33,057 bases of DNA from a virus. Shown one piece after another: positions 15,580 to 21,728 of the stretch (positions within the stretch are counted from its first letter, which is position 1; every line of letters begins with the position of its first letter). A model generated the notes under the pieces. It did not search any database, was not told the origin of the DNA, and saw only the letters and a program-made list of their open reading frames with translations. The DNA lies in IMG/VR virus record IMGVR_UViG_3300044611_002191, positions 1 through 33,057 of that record; one strand, 5' to 3'. Made by a program: the position numbers and the translations under genes.

Positions 15580-15672
15580 TTATTTCTCTCCTGCTAGTCT
15601 TTGTTTAACTGGTTCTACATCTAGGTTTAATTCTTCCATTAGACTGATAAGTTTAAGAATTGCATTTTCCTA
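15580..15672 (-). pseudogene. C-terminal remnant of a VGD-family gene
   Basis: About 90 bp nearly identical to the end of the 15950-16411 gene, encoding ENAILKLISLMEELNLD and onward to LAGEK and TAA. It lies in the same reading frame as the 15670-15846 ORF, directly after that ORF's TAG, so the antitoxin-like gene seems to have replaced the N-terminus of a VGD copy. Readthrough of the TAG would give a fusion protein. Confidence 0.75.
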
Positions 15673-15846
15673 ATCATCATCAAAAGGAAGAGCATCGGTA
15701 TCTGACAAAGCATTAGCCTCGATTTCTGCATCACTCATCGATTTAACTCGCTCCCAATCGGTTAAATCGCTTAAATCTTGCCTTTCCTCTCTTGTGTTAA
15801 GAATCCCCATTTTGGGGGCTACTCTCTTGATACTTTCTTCGCTCAC
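15670..15846 (-). CDS. Small antitoxin-like protein (BrnA-like pattern)
   Basis: A 58-residue protein with TDWERVKSMSDAEIEANALS, a pattern common in short antitoxins of host toxin-antitoxin pairs (DWER..x..SD..I). GTG 15846 with GGAGAG 9 nt upstream is preferred over the earlier GTG 15867, where that ribosome site would be inside the ORF. No toxin partner is adjacent, and the C-terminal DNA-binding part seen in BrnA is missing. The TAG stop is followed in frame by a VGD-family tail. Either an orphan antitoxin countering a host toxin or a fragment. Confidence 0.45.
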   Translation of the reverse strand: MSEESIKRVAPKMGILNTREERQDLSDLTDWERVKSMSDAEIEANALSDTDALPFDDD

Positions 15847-15949
15847 GTTCGTTTGCTCTCCTAGCACTAATCAATCGGCAAGTTTCCCCTCTTATACTAT
15901 AAGACAACATAACAGATTATCCCGTTTAATTGTCCCAGTAAACACATCC

Positions 15950-16411
15950 TTATTTCTCTCCTGCGAGTCTTTGTTTAACTGGTTCTACATCTAGGTTTAA
16001 TTCTTCCATTAGACTAATAAGTTTTAGAACCGCATTTTCTCGGTCTACTCCGTCTGAGGCAGGTAGATTTCTAATTGTTTTTTCTAGTTTCTCCACCCCA
16101 TATTTCAGTGCGATGGTTGTTCTTCGTCCTTTTTCTAAATTCCCGCACTCCTCATCATAGAGATATAACATAGAACTTGTACCCACAGCACAGGGTACAA
16201 TCCCGTACCAGTTTGCGTATTTTCTCCCGTTATTCTGTTTTATCTCTCTTTTTACCTTCCACTCACCACTTGGCCAGGTTGAGTTTACTACCTTAACATA
16301 GGCTAAGGTTCTAGTGACCCTTTTTACCTCAAATACTAGGAAAGAGCCATTTCTTGTCTTAACTCCTAATCGGTCTCCGACTTTAAGTTCTAACCCTGAT
16401 TCTTCTGTCAT
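15950..16411 (-). CDS. VGD-family hypothetical protein, copy 2
   Basis: A 153-residue paralogue of the next gene: LKVGDRLGVKTRNGSF, then FEVKRVTRTLAYVKVVN, WKVKREIKQ, YGIVPCAV, and a shared helical C-terminus (DRENAVLKLISLMEELNLD). The N-terminal half looks like an SH3-like beta-barrel, the C-terminal half a helical bundle. Overlaps the 16408 gene by 4 bp. Function unknown. Confidence 0.65.
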   Translation of the reverse strand: MTEESGLELKVGDRLGVKTRNGSFLVFEVKRVTRTLAYVKVVNSTWPSGEWKVKREIKQNNGRKYANWYGIVPCAVGTSSMLYLYDEECGNLEKGRRTTIALKYGVEKLEKTIRNLPASDGVDRENAVLKLISLMEELNLDVEPVKQRLAGEK

Positions 16412-16848
16412 TTATTTAGTTCATCCTTTACTCGTTTTGAATCTAATTTCAATTCTTCCATTAATTGTAATAATATTAGAACTGCATTTCCCCGGTCTAC
16501 CGAGTCTAGATTTGATAGTCCTCTCACTTCCTCCTTGACTATGGATACCCCTAATTTTAATGCTAGGGTAGTCGCCTGTCCCCTTTTTTGCACCTCGCAC
16601 GCTTTGTCGAATAAATATAGTGGCTCAAGCGTATTTACAACATTGGGGGTAGTCCCGTACCAAACTGCTACTTGTCTGTCTCCCTCTAGTTTCAACTCTT
16701 TTTTTACCTTGAACACCCCACTTATCCAATTGTAGTTTGTCACTTGGATATGGGCTAAGGTTGGAGTTACCCGCACTACTTTAAACTCTAAAAAATCATC
16801 AAAGGTTCTAATGCCTAGTCGGTCTCCCACTCTAAGTTCATTTCCCAT
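16408..16848 (-). CDS. VGD-family hypothetical protein, copy 1
   Basis: A 146-residue protein: LRVGDRLGIRTFDDFLEF, KVVRVTPTLAHIQVTN, FKVKKELKL, WYGTTPNVV, and DRGNAVLILLQLMEELKLDS. Clear tandem duplicate of 15950-16411. The open frame extends to 16902, but that start lies in the -35 box of the promoter; ATG 16848 gives a leader of about 19 nt. First gene of a leftward operon that continues towards the methyltransferases. Confidence 0.65.
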   Translation of the reverse strand: MGNELRVGDRLGIRTFDDFLEFKVVRVTPTLAHIQVTNYNWISGVFKVKKELKLEGDRQVAVWYGTTPNVVNTLEPLYLFDKACEVQKRGQATTLALKLGVSIVKEEVRGLSNLDSVDRGNAVLILLQLMEELKLDSKRVKDELNK

Positions 16849-16873
16849 TTCTTTACTCTTGTCACTTTCCCTA

Positions 16874-16902
16874 AGTATAGCTCCTGACCTACCCCTTGTC
16901 AA
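16874..16902 (-). promoter_or_regulatory. Sigma-70-type promoter
   Basis: TTGACA (16897-16902), 17 nt, TATACT (16874-16879). Heads the VGD-methyltransferase operon and fixes the 16848 start. Confidence 0.8.
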
Positions 16903-16956
16903 CTCTTAGCCGCATAGGGGTTTTTCTATTCTTACCAGGATATACATTTATTTTTC

Positions 16957-16971
16957 CCTATGCTCGCCCAA
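16957..16971 (+). promoter_or_regulatory. CGCCCAA motif, site 5
   Basis: CCTATGCTCGCCCAA, 28 nt before ATG 16999 of the fibre-like gene. The sequence after it (TCTACAGG) matches that after site 6 (TCTAAGG), so conservation runs past the core. Confidence 0.5.
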
Positions 16972-16998
16972 TCTACAGGAAACTCGCTATATTTTTAA

Positions 16999-17895
16999 AT
17001 GTCTACCTCTACAGACAATATTGGTAATACTTACTGGAACTCCTTTAATGGGATTTCTCAAATCTTTGTCAGCACTGGTATCTGGGATTTTAATACTTAT
17101 TTCTCTGCGGCTCTTGGTACTAGATACACTAGGGTGAACCAGAATACCCGAAATTCTTATTTTACTTTTAATCACCCTAACGAAGGGGCAAGTCTACCAG
17201 TGACAAGCTCTAACTATCGTTGGGCTATTCGTGACCCTGGTAATCTAACTTCTCATATTTTCGGAGGGTTTGCAAGCTATAGCCAGACTCAACCTGATTT
17301 TAGACACCTTGGGGCTACTAATAGTAGTGTTCTTTCTAGAGTTTCAGGGAGTTTCCTAGTGGGTGCTACTCAGTACAATAATTTTATTTCCGTCACTAAC
17401 CAATACTCCACTATTTGGTATTTGTGGCATTCCCCTACTGCCAATCTTCAAAATATTACTAGCTGTAGTCTAATTTATTTTGGTTATACTAAGGACTCAT
17501 TCTTTACGGGTTCTAACTTTCTCTCCAGTAGTATTAATCTTCTCTATTCTTGGAGGGGTAGCAGTAATACTAACCAGTTAGACATTGTGTACCCCTATAG
17601 TAGTGTTTGGGTTGGTTGTCTTAATTCTGGTAATTCCAACTACTCTATATCTTGTGAAAACGCTACTGCTGGTGCTAATATTACTGACTTTTGCCCTAGG
17701 GACTCTGGTTCTCCTTTTAATGCTATTGGTCGCTGTTGGAATCTTATTTATTCCCCTTCTGCTATTACTATGGGGACAATTATTAAAAGCACTGGTGTTG
17801 ACCCCGATAGCGGTGATAATCCCTTTTGGCTCTCGGTTGCTAATTTTAACTCTGGGAGTCTTCTTATGCGTATCCGTACTACTGATGTTCTATAG
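16999..17895 (+). CDS. Putative virion fibre or surface protein
   Basis: A 298-residue protein rich in Ser, Asn, Thr, Gly and aromatic residues and poor in Lys, with repeated short strand-like stretches (IWYLWHSPTANLQNI; WVGCLNSGNSNYSISC), typical of beta-rich tail fibre or adhesion proteins. No signal peptide, no enzyme motif. The last 75 residues (TAGANITDFCPRD to TTDVL, with STGVDPDSGDNPFW) are repeated in a downstream, frameshifted copy at 17940-18325. Expressed from CGCCCAA site 5, as expected for a late gene. I do not recognise a family; the structural role is inferred from composition and duplication. Confidence 0.6.
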   Translation: MSTSTDNIGNTYWNSFNGISQIFVSTGIWDFNTYFSAALGTRYTRVNQNTRNSYFTFNHPNEGASLPVTSSNYRWAIRDPGNLTSHIFGGFASYSQTQPDFRHLGATNSSVLSRVSGSFLVGATQYNNFISVTNQYSTIWYLWHSPTANLQNITSCSLIYFGYTKDSFFTGSNFLSSSINLLYSWRGSSNTNQLDIVYPYSSVWVGCLNSGNSNYSISCENATAGANITDFCPRDSGSPFNAIGRCWNLIYSPSAITMGTIIKSTGVDPDSGDNPFWLSVANFNSGSLLMRIRTTDVL

Positions 17896-17900
17896 AATCT

Positions 17901-17911
17901 TATACGCCCAA
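17901..17911 (+). promoter_or_regulatory. CGCCCAA motif, site 6
   Basis: TATACGCCCAA, a full match to the best version of the motif, 29 nt before ATG 17940. It directly follows the fibre-like gene and so gives the frameshifted downstream copy its own start signal. Confidence 0.55.
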
Positions 17912-17939
17912 TCTAAGGTTGTATCCTGCTTTTTGTTGT

Positions 17940-18325
17940 ATGCGTTGGCTCTATTTCCCTACTTCAGGCTTTTTTGCTTTAGAACGTCTTTATTGTAGGC
18001 AGGACATAAATTCTCTCAGGGTTTTAATGACTGCTTCTACAAGAGTTTATTGTAAGCAAAAATTGCCAATTACTCAATAACTTGTCAAACTTCTACACCG
18101 GGGGCAAATACTACCGACTTAGTGCTTAGGGACAATGCCAGTCCCAATAGAGCTATTGGTGTAGCATCCAATCTCCTAAAAACATCCCTAGCCATCCCCG
18201 TTGGTCAAATTTATCGTAATACGGGGGTAGACCCTGATGGTAGTGATAACCCTTTTTGGATATGTGTTGGGGTTATGGGTAGTGAGAGGATTCTAATGAG
18301 AGTAAGGACTCTAAACCTAACCTAA
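17940..18325 (+). pseudogene. Frameshifted second fibre-like gene
   Basis: Starts at ATG 17940 (MRWLYFPTSGFFALERLYC...), reads to a stop at 18078, but from about 18056 the other frame encodes AKIANYSITCQTSTPGANTT and on to NTGVDPDGSDNPFW and MRVRTLNLT, matching the C-terminus of the 16999-17895 protein (NSNYSISCENATAGANIT; STGVDPDSGDNPFW). One extra A in the AAAAA run at 18058-18062 would restore a single gene of about 128 residues. It is therefore either a spare tip module, a decayed duplicate, or an intact gene with a base missing from the assembly. Confidence 0.65.
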
Positions 18326-18337
18326 TTTTTGGGTACT

Positions 18338-18643
18338 ATGACTAAAACTATTCGACAAACCTTTTCTAATTGGAGGAAATCTTCTAATGGACAATCGGCT
18401 ATCCAGATTCTCAAACGTAGTCAAAGATTCCTTTGCCCAAGCTGTTTACAACATCTTCCCCAAGACTACCACGTTCACCACTTATTCCCAATTTCTAAAA
18501 TGGATTCTTCCAACTCTAATTTAGCTATTGATATTAACAATTTAGTTCTCCTTTGTCCTAAATGTAATTTATCTCAGGGTGCAAAAATAGATACCCGTTT
18601 TTCTGATTTAGAACCAGAGGATAGGGTATCTATTGATGGTTAA
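18338..18643 (+). CDS. HNH endonuclease
   Basis: A 101-residue nuclease. Zinc pairs CPSC (about residue 34) and CPKC (about 75) frame the HNH core YHVHHLFPISKMD with the catalytic His, followed by the Asn of INNLVLLC and the third-motif region. The frame opens at TTG 18329; ATG 18338 is preferred. Sitting directly after the duplicated fibre module, it looks like a free-standing mobile nuclease that could have promoted the local duplication, although phage HNH proteins may also assist packaging. Confidence 0.85.
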   Translation: MTKTIRQTFSNWRKSSNGQSAIQILKRSQRFLCPSCLQHLPQDYHVHHLFPISKMDSSNSNLAIDINNLVLLCPKCNLSQGAKIDTRFSDLEPEDRVSIDG

Positions 18644-18694
18644 CCTAGCTAATTATTAGTCAGGTATAGAGTTATAGTCTAAGTAGGAACCAGC

Positions 18695-18964
18695 TTAAAT
18701 GGGGTCTAGAATTTCTCTTTCCTCGATGAAACTACCAAGACAGGTTAAACTTTCGATGGTGAGAGACTCTCCGGGGTGGGCATCAATAAGTTTTATAAAC
18801 TGGTCATCCTGCTCATGCTCGAATTGCTCAGTGAAATTACACACGGCTTCCGCTAAACTACCCCCAAAACCACCTACTACGGGGAAAGTTAGCAACACTA
18901 CTCCACCTCCCACGAATCTAAGTTTCCAACAATAGGAACCGACTTGTCTGTACTCTTTAGTCAT
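18695..18964 (-). CDS. Small hypothetical protein
   Basis: An 89-residue protein with strand-rich N-terminus (YCWKLRFVGGGVVLLTFPVVGGFGG) and acidic C-terminal part (EQFEHEQDDQFIKLIDAHPGE). Unknown. It lies downstream of the broken specificity gene in the leftward direction, with a run of 11 T before it. Confidence 0.5.
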   Translation of the reverse strand: MTKEYRQVGSYCWKLRFVGGGVVLLTFPVVGGFGGSLAEAVCNFTEQFEHEQDDQFIKLIDAHPGESLTIESLTCLGSFIEEREILDPI

Positions 18965-19003
18965 TTTTTTTTTTACCTCTGTCTTAGCTTTAATTGTTTT
19001 GCT

Positions 19004-19454
19004 TTACTCAAATTGGTCAAGCAAAAGACTCATTTCGTTAACCACATTTTCACTTGCTTTTAACGCTTCTTTTCTAATTGCTTGAATTTTAGCCATACTT
19101 TTTGCTATTTTCTGCTGTTCAGATTTGGGTGGAATAGGCACTAAAACTTTTGACAAATCATCTACTAAAATAGTAGGAATCGCATGACCTGTCATGTACC
19201 TTTTAATCTGACGCAAAAAAAGTCTGTCCGCATATATACTAATAAAAACAAAGGCTCGACTCCCTGAATATTTCTTAATACTGAAAATCCATTTGAGCAA
19301 ATTGCTCCGTCTTCATCTTCCGTGATTAGGGCTGTTGCTTGACGTGAGCTTCCTGTACTTGCTCCTGAAATTGCTGTAATAATATCACCTTTGTACACTC
19401 TATATGTTGCGCGAGATGGAGCTTCATGTGCTTTGACAATCTTTGCTTTTTCAT
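19004..19454 (-). pseudogene. Frameshifted type I restriction specificity (HsdS-like) half-domain
   Basis: Two overlapping frames together make one HsdS-type target-recognition half: VYKGDIITAISGASTGSS, then NGFSVLRN and PLFLLVYMRTDFF, which continues in the other frame as LRQIKRYMTGHAIPTI, VPIPPKSEQQKIA and a closing coiled helix. Joining needs one extra T in the T7 run (19215-19221 region). A further extra A near 19449 would connect ATG 19454 (MKK) to AKIVKAHEAPSRATY. No hsdM or hsdR is present. It may be a decoy or remnant of a host restriction system; both breaks are -1 in homopolymers, so error is possible. Confidence 0.6.
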
Positions 19455-19487
19455 TTGCTTTTCAGGGGTGATTTGGTTTACTTATTT

Positions 19488-19516
19488 AGTGTAACATAGG
19501 GTTCAGAATATGTCAA
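19488..19516 (-). promoter_or_regulatory. Sigma-70-type promoter of the HsdS-like gene
   Basis: TTGACA (19511-19516), 17 nt, TACACT (19488-19493), with AACCCC before -35 and CCCTATGT before -10, so it belongs to the phage early-promoter family. Confidence 0.7.
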
Positions 19517-19528
19517 GGGGTTCATCGA

Positions 19529-19717
19529 TTATTTATTTTTAGTCTTCTGAAGGCAATCTGGGTGTCTCTGAACCCACCCAGATTCATCGGGGTAAACTAC
19601 ACCAAATATATGACAGCTACATTGGTTTCTTAAATCTGACTTGAAGAATTGGCAAAAATTCCCCTTGCTACTGGCACAAGTTTTTCCACCGCAATCAATA
19701 TCTAAAATCAGTTCCAT
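19529..19717 (-). CDS. Small Cys-rich protein, possible zinc ribbon
   Basis: A 62-residue protein with seven Cys in a regular pattern (DCGGKTC, FCQFF, QCSCHIFG, HPDC). Spacing suggests metal binding, perhaps a Zn or Fe-S site. AAGG precedes ATG 19717. Downstream of the deoxyribosyltransferase-fold gene, probably same transcript. Confidence 0.55.
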   Translation of the reverse strand: MELILDIDCGGKTCASSKGNFCQFFKSDLRNQCSCHIFGVVYPDESGWVQRHPDCLQKTKNK

Positions 19718-19750
19718 TGGTCTACCTTAAATCAGTTTGACTATCAGATT

Positions 19751-20296
19751 CTAACTTCTGGAGTTTAACCCAGTTTTTTTTTTTTTAGTTTCACGCTCCC
19801 CAAAAACTATTTTTGCTAAAAACTCTTTAGCCCCCTGAATTTGGTCTAGCGTAAAGAAATTTATTCCTGCCTCTTCAGACCAGAAAGGATGTCCCACCAT
19901 ATCTGGAGTTCCAACCACGATAATAGTCTTAAAGGGGAAAAAATGACTCAAGGAGGGGATACTAGAGACGATTTTATTCAAACCCTGGGCATAACCAATT
20001 TCAAAGGAAGTACCATGCCCGCTTCCACAAGGTAGGTAGGCATAAATGATATTTGCTTTTTCTACCGCAGAGATGTCATCGTTGTAGATTTGCTCAGGAT
20101 TATACCCGTTTAATTCAGTTTCAGAGTTGTTAATGGGGCGGTCTAGGGCTTCAAGGGTTTTGGATTTATCCATAGGGTCTAAGACTTCTACTGGCCAAAC
20201 CTTAACATAGTTTTTAAGTTCATTACGCCAACCAGTGGCTTGGGGGTACGTTAACCCGTGGATACGTCCAGCCAGATAGATTTTTACTTGGGTCAT
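19751..20296 (-). CDS. Nucleoside 2-deoxyribosyltransferase-fold protein
   Basis: A 181-residue protein with the NDT/DUF4406-type layout: KIYLAGRIHGLTYPQATGWR at residues 5-24, NDDISAVEKANIIYAYLP, then GSGHGTSFEIGYAQGLNKIV with the usual Glu of the E-x-G-Y-A motif. Members cleave N-glycosidic bonds of deoxynucleosides or related nucleotides; in phages they serve nucleotide salvage or modification. The last 15 residues are basic and coded by a T12 run on the plus strand. Driven by a consensus promoter at 20318-20346 with GGAG before ATG 20296. Confidence 0.72.
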   Translation of the reverse strand: MTQVKIYLAGRIHGLTYPQATGWRNELKNYVKVWPVEVLDPMDKSKTLEALDRPINNSETELNGYNPEQIYNDDISAVEKANIIYAYLPCGSGHGTSFEIGYAQGLNKIVSSIPSLSHFFPFKTIIVVGTPDMVGHPFWSEEAGINFFTLDQIQGAKEFLAKIVFGERETKKKKTGLNSRS

Positions 20297-20317
20297 TTTA
20301 ATTTCTCCGTTTTTTCC

Positions 20318-20346
20318 ATTATATAGTTTATGTTTCTGGTTGTCAA
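20318..20346 (-). promoter_or_regulatory. Consensus sigma-70 promoter
   Basis: TTGACA (20341-20346), 17 nt, TATAAT (20318-20323): an exact consensus in both boxes. It drives the 19751 gene. Confidence 0.9.
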
Positions 20347-20369
20347 GTGGGGATTAAAACCAATTAAAG

Positions 20370-20565
20370 TGCTATTGACGGGAATTGAACCCGCAAAATA
20401 GTCCTAAATCTTCTGGCGAAACGCCCTTCCCTCACCCATAGCTTTTACAGATTTGGTGGATTCGCAAATTCCAGTTGAACCACTAACTAAAGGTTAGTTA
20501 ATGTGGGTATTCCTTTTCGGTTGGAGGTTTCCGTTTCAAACCTCTGGCTACCAAGCCACAATAGC
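20370..20565 (-). ncRNA. 196-nt RNA with tRNA-like ends
   Basis: The two ends form a perfect 7-bp acceptor stem (GCTATTG at 20565-20559, CAATAGC at 20377-20371) with A as discriminator. The 3' side has a T arm, GCGGG TTCAATT CCCGT. The 5' side has a D-like arm GGC-TTGGTA-GCC and an anticodon-like arm, GAGGT TTGAAAC ... ACCTC, with a 4-nt insert. Between this arm and the T arm lie about 120 nt folding into further hairpins (CTAAC/GTTAG, GTGG..CCAC, AAATCT/AGATTT around GGCG-TTT-CGCC). Transcription from a consensus promoter would start a few nt before base 1. No CCA is encoded. It is too short and lacks a tag ORF for tmRNA. Confidence 0.55.
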
Positions 20566-20571
20566 ATTCTT

Positions 20572-20601
20572 ATTATATCTTGGGCTAATAGGTTTTGTCA
20601 A
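20572..20601 (-). promoter_or_regulatory. Consensus sigma-70 promoter of the tRNA-like RNA
   Basis: TTGACA (20596-20601), 18 nt, TATAAT (20572-20577). The predicted start falls a few nt ahead of the acceptor stem at 20565, as for stable RNA genes. Confidence 0.85.
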
Positions 20602-21111
20602 GTGGGTAGGGGGGTAGGTCGGTTTTTTCTTGGTTGACCCTTGCTTTCCCCCGCACTGCCCCAGTCGAGATAGGGTGTAATACAAATGTACTAGACATAA
20701 AGTTTCACCAGCAATTAGGGGGGTAGGTAGGGGGGGGTTCTTGGTTTTTTCTTGGGCTACCCCCTCACTTCCCCCATTAAACCAAGTTCAAACAGGGTAT
20801 GAGTATTTATACCTATTTCTAAAGGCATAGCTCTAAGAAAACCTATCAACTGGGGGGGTTATCCCAGTTTTTCTATGTCTGACCCTGTCCCTCCGGTTTG
20901 ACCCTGCCGTAGATGGTTTCCATTATGGGAATCCCCGCAACGCCCGTGCTGGAATGGTTTGGCGATGTTGATGTCCTTTAAACCAATTTAAACCAATTAA
21001 CCCAAAATGTACCAAATTATACATTTATTATTTCTTGGCAGGTCAAATGTTTGTTCTAGAGTTTAATTTGACCTCAGAACTCTTGCACCAAACTTGACTG
21101 GGGATTTTCTC
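20602..21111. other. Non-coding region with G tracts and imperfect repeats
   Basis: About 510 bp with no convincing ORF. It contains two degenerate copies, about 110 bp apart, of a block with GGTTTTTTCTTGG, a C-rich stretch and AGGGTRTRA (near 20630 and 20743); G-rich runs at 20604-20620 and 20718-20738; a hairpin AACTGGG/CCCAGTT at 20848-20869; and AT-rich AAACCAATT repeats near 20980. Candidate replication or packaging control site; also the leftward run-out of the duplicated pol start. Nothing here proves a function. Confidence 0.5.
20848..20869. other. Hairpin in the non-coding region
   Basis: AACTGGG (20848-20854) pairs with CCCAGTT (20863-20869); rightward it is followed by TTTC, weakly terminator-like. 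Confidence 0.4.
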
Positions 21112-21323
21112 CCGTTATAAAAAATGTTAACTTTCATTAACATTAATTTCCTGTTTCACAGGGGGGTAAGACGGCTTAACCCCACTCCACAAGCTAACAC
21201 GAGCTAACTGCCCGTTTTACCCTAGTTAAAGGGGGTTTAACCTTGATTGATTAAGCTTGGTTCTCACTTAACCAGTTTTTGTTGGGTTAACCCCAGTATA
21301 ACAGAGAGTAGATTAAATGTCAA
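21112..21323 (-). repeat. Pol promoter-leader-start repeat, copy B
   Basis: A second copy of 6621-6830: promoter, leader and a decayed start of the polymerase gene. From GTG 21159 it reads MKQEINVNES then a stop, against MKQEINVSQSKHFYNG in the real gene, so the coding part is dead while leader and promoter stay nearly identical. It marks either a recombination scar from an old polymerase duplication or a retained regulatory element. Confidence 0.9.
21295..21323 (-). promoter_or_regulatory. Early promoter in repeat copy B
   Basis: TTGACA (21318-21323), 17 nt, TATACT (21295-21300), with GGGTTAACCC at 21284-21293. The spacer matches those at 11177 and 29131 rather than the polymerase one. It would transcribe the 21112-21290 leader and the non-coding region. 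Confidence 0.85.
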
Positions 21324-21335
21324 GGGGTTCGAGAA

Positions 21336-21377
21336 AAAACTTTTAGACTTCGGGAAAACTTTATTCTAAAAGTCTAA
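21336..21377 (-). terminator. Rho-independent terminator
   Basis: Leftward TTAGACTT (21377-21370) pairs with AAGTCTAA (21350-21343), followed by AAGTTTTTT. It closes the candidate small RNA begun at the promoter 21561-21589. Confidence 0.6.
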
Positions 21378-21554
21378 GCACTGAGTTTCAGGTAAGGGGC
21401 TAAACATTCGCTAACAGGGGGAGGGAGGCAAACCAGTCAAGAATCGGGCGATAAGTCCAGAACCCCAAAAACTTGTTTAAGGCTAGGGTTCCGACCTTGC
21501 CCGATTAAGACTGTCTGCCCATGTAGAATGGGCGAACTTGGTGTATGTGTTTAC
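21343..21554 (-). ncRNA. Candidate structured small RNA
   Basis: Between a sigma-70 promoter and a terminator with no ORF of note. The minus strand folds as nested stems: AATCGGGC (21506-21499) with GCCCGATT (21449-21442), enclosing GAACCC (21491-21486) with GGGTTC (21465-21460), preceded by GCCCAT/ATGGGC (21533-21528 with 21522-21517). Length about 210 nt. No Rfam family recognised by eye. Confidence 0.45.
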
Positions 21555-21560
21555 TATTTG

Positions 21561-21589
21561 ATTCTAGCAAAATTGAAAAAAGATGTCAA
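21561..21589 (-). promoter_or_regulatory. Sigma-70-type promoter of the small RNA
   Basis: TTGACA (21584-21589), 17 nt, TAGAAT (21561-21566), with CCCC before -35. Confidence 0.7.
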
Positions 21590-21694
21590 GGGGCTAACAG
21601 ATGAGTTTGGTCAAATAAGTTTAAATTGGCTACGGGGTGAAATTAGGGGGTGTCCCGTGAAAAAAAGAATGAACCCCCCCACCCCCCTAGTTGG

Positions 21695-21721
21695 CAATAA
21701 AAAACCCCTTTGGAAGGGGTT
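21695..21721 (-). terminator. Rho-independent terminator of the 21729 gene
   Basis: Leftward AACCCCTT-CCA-AAGGGGTT (21721-21703) followed by TTTTATT, 8 nt past the gene's stop. A textbook hairpin. Confidence 0.85.
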
Positions 21722-21728
21722 AGTCAAA

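Noticed and set aside
17585-17998. Rightward 137-residue hydrophobic ORF
   Set aside because: It is the other frame of the fibre-like gene and continues through late motif site 6; hydrophobicity comes from T-rich codons of the real gene read off frame.
20370-20565. tmRNA
   Set aside because: No tag reading frame ending in a typical ALAA-like peptide, and the length is well below known tmRNAs.
20370-20565. Group I intron in a tRNA
   Set aside because: The inserted part, about 120 nt, is too short for a group I core, and no P7-like signature is seen.
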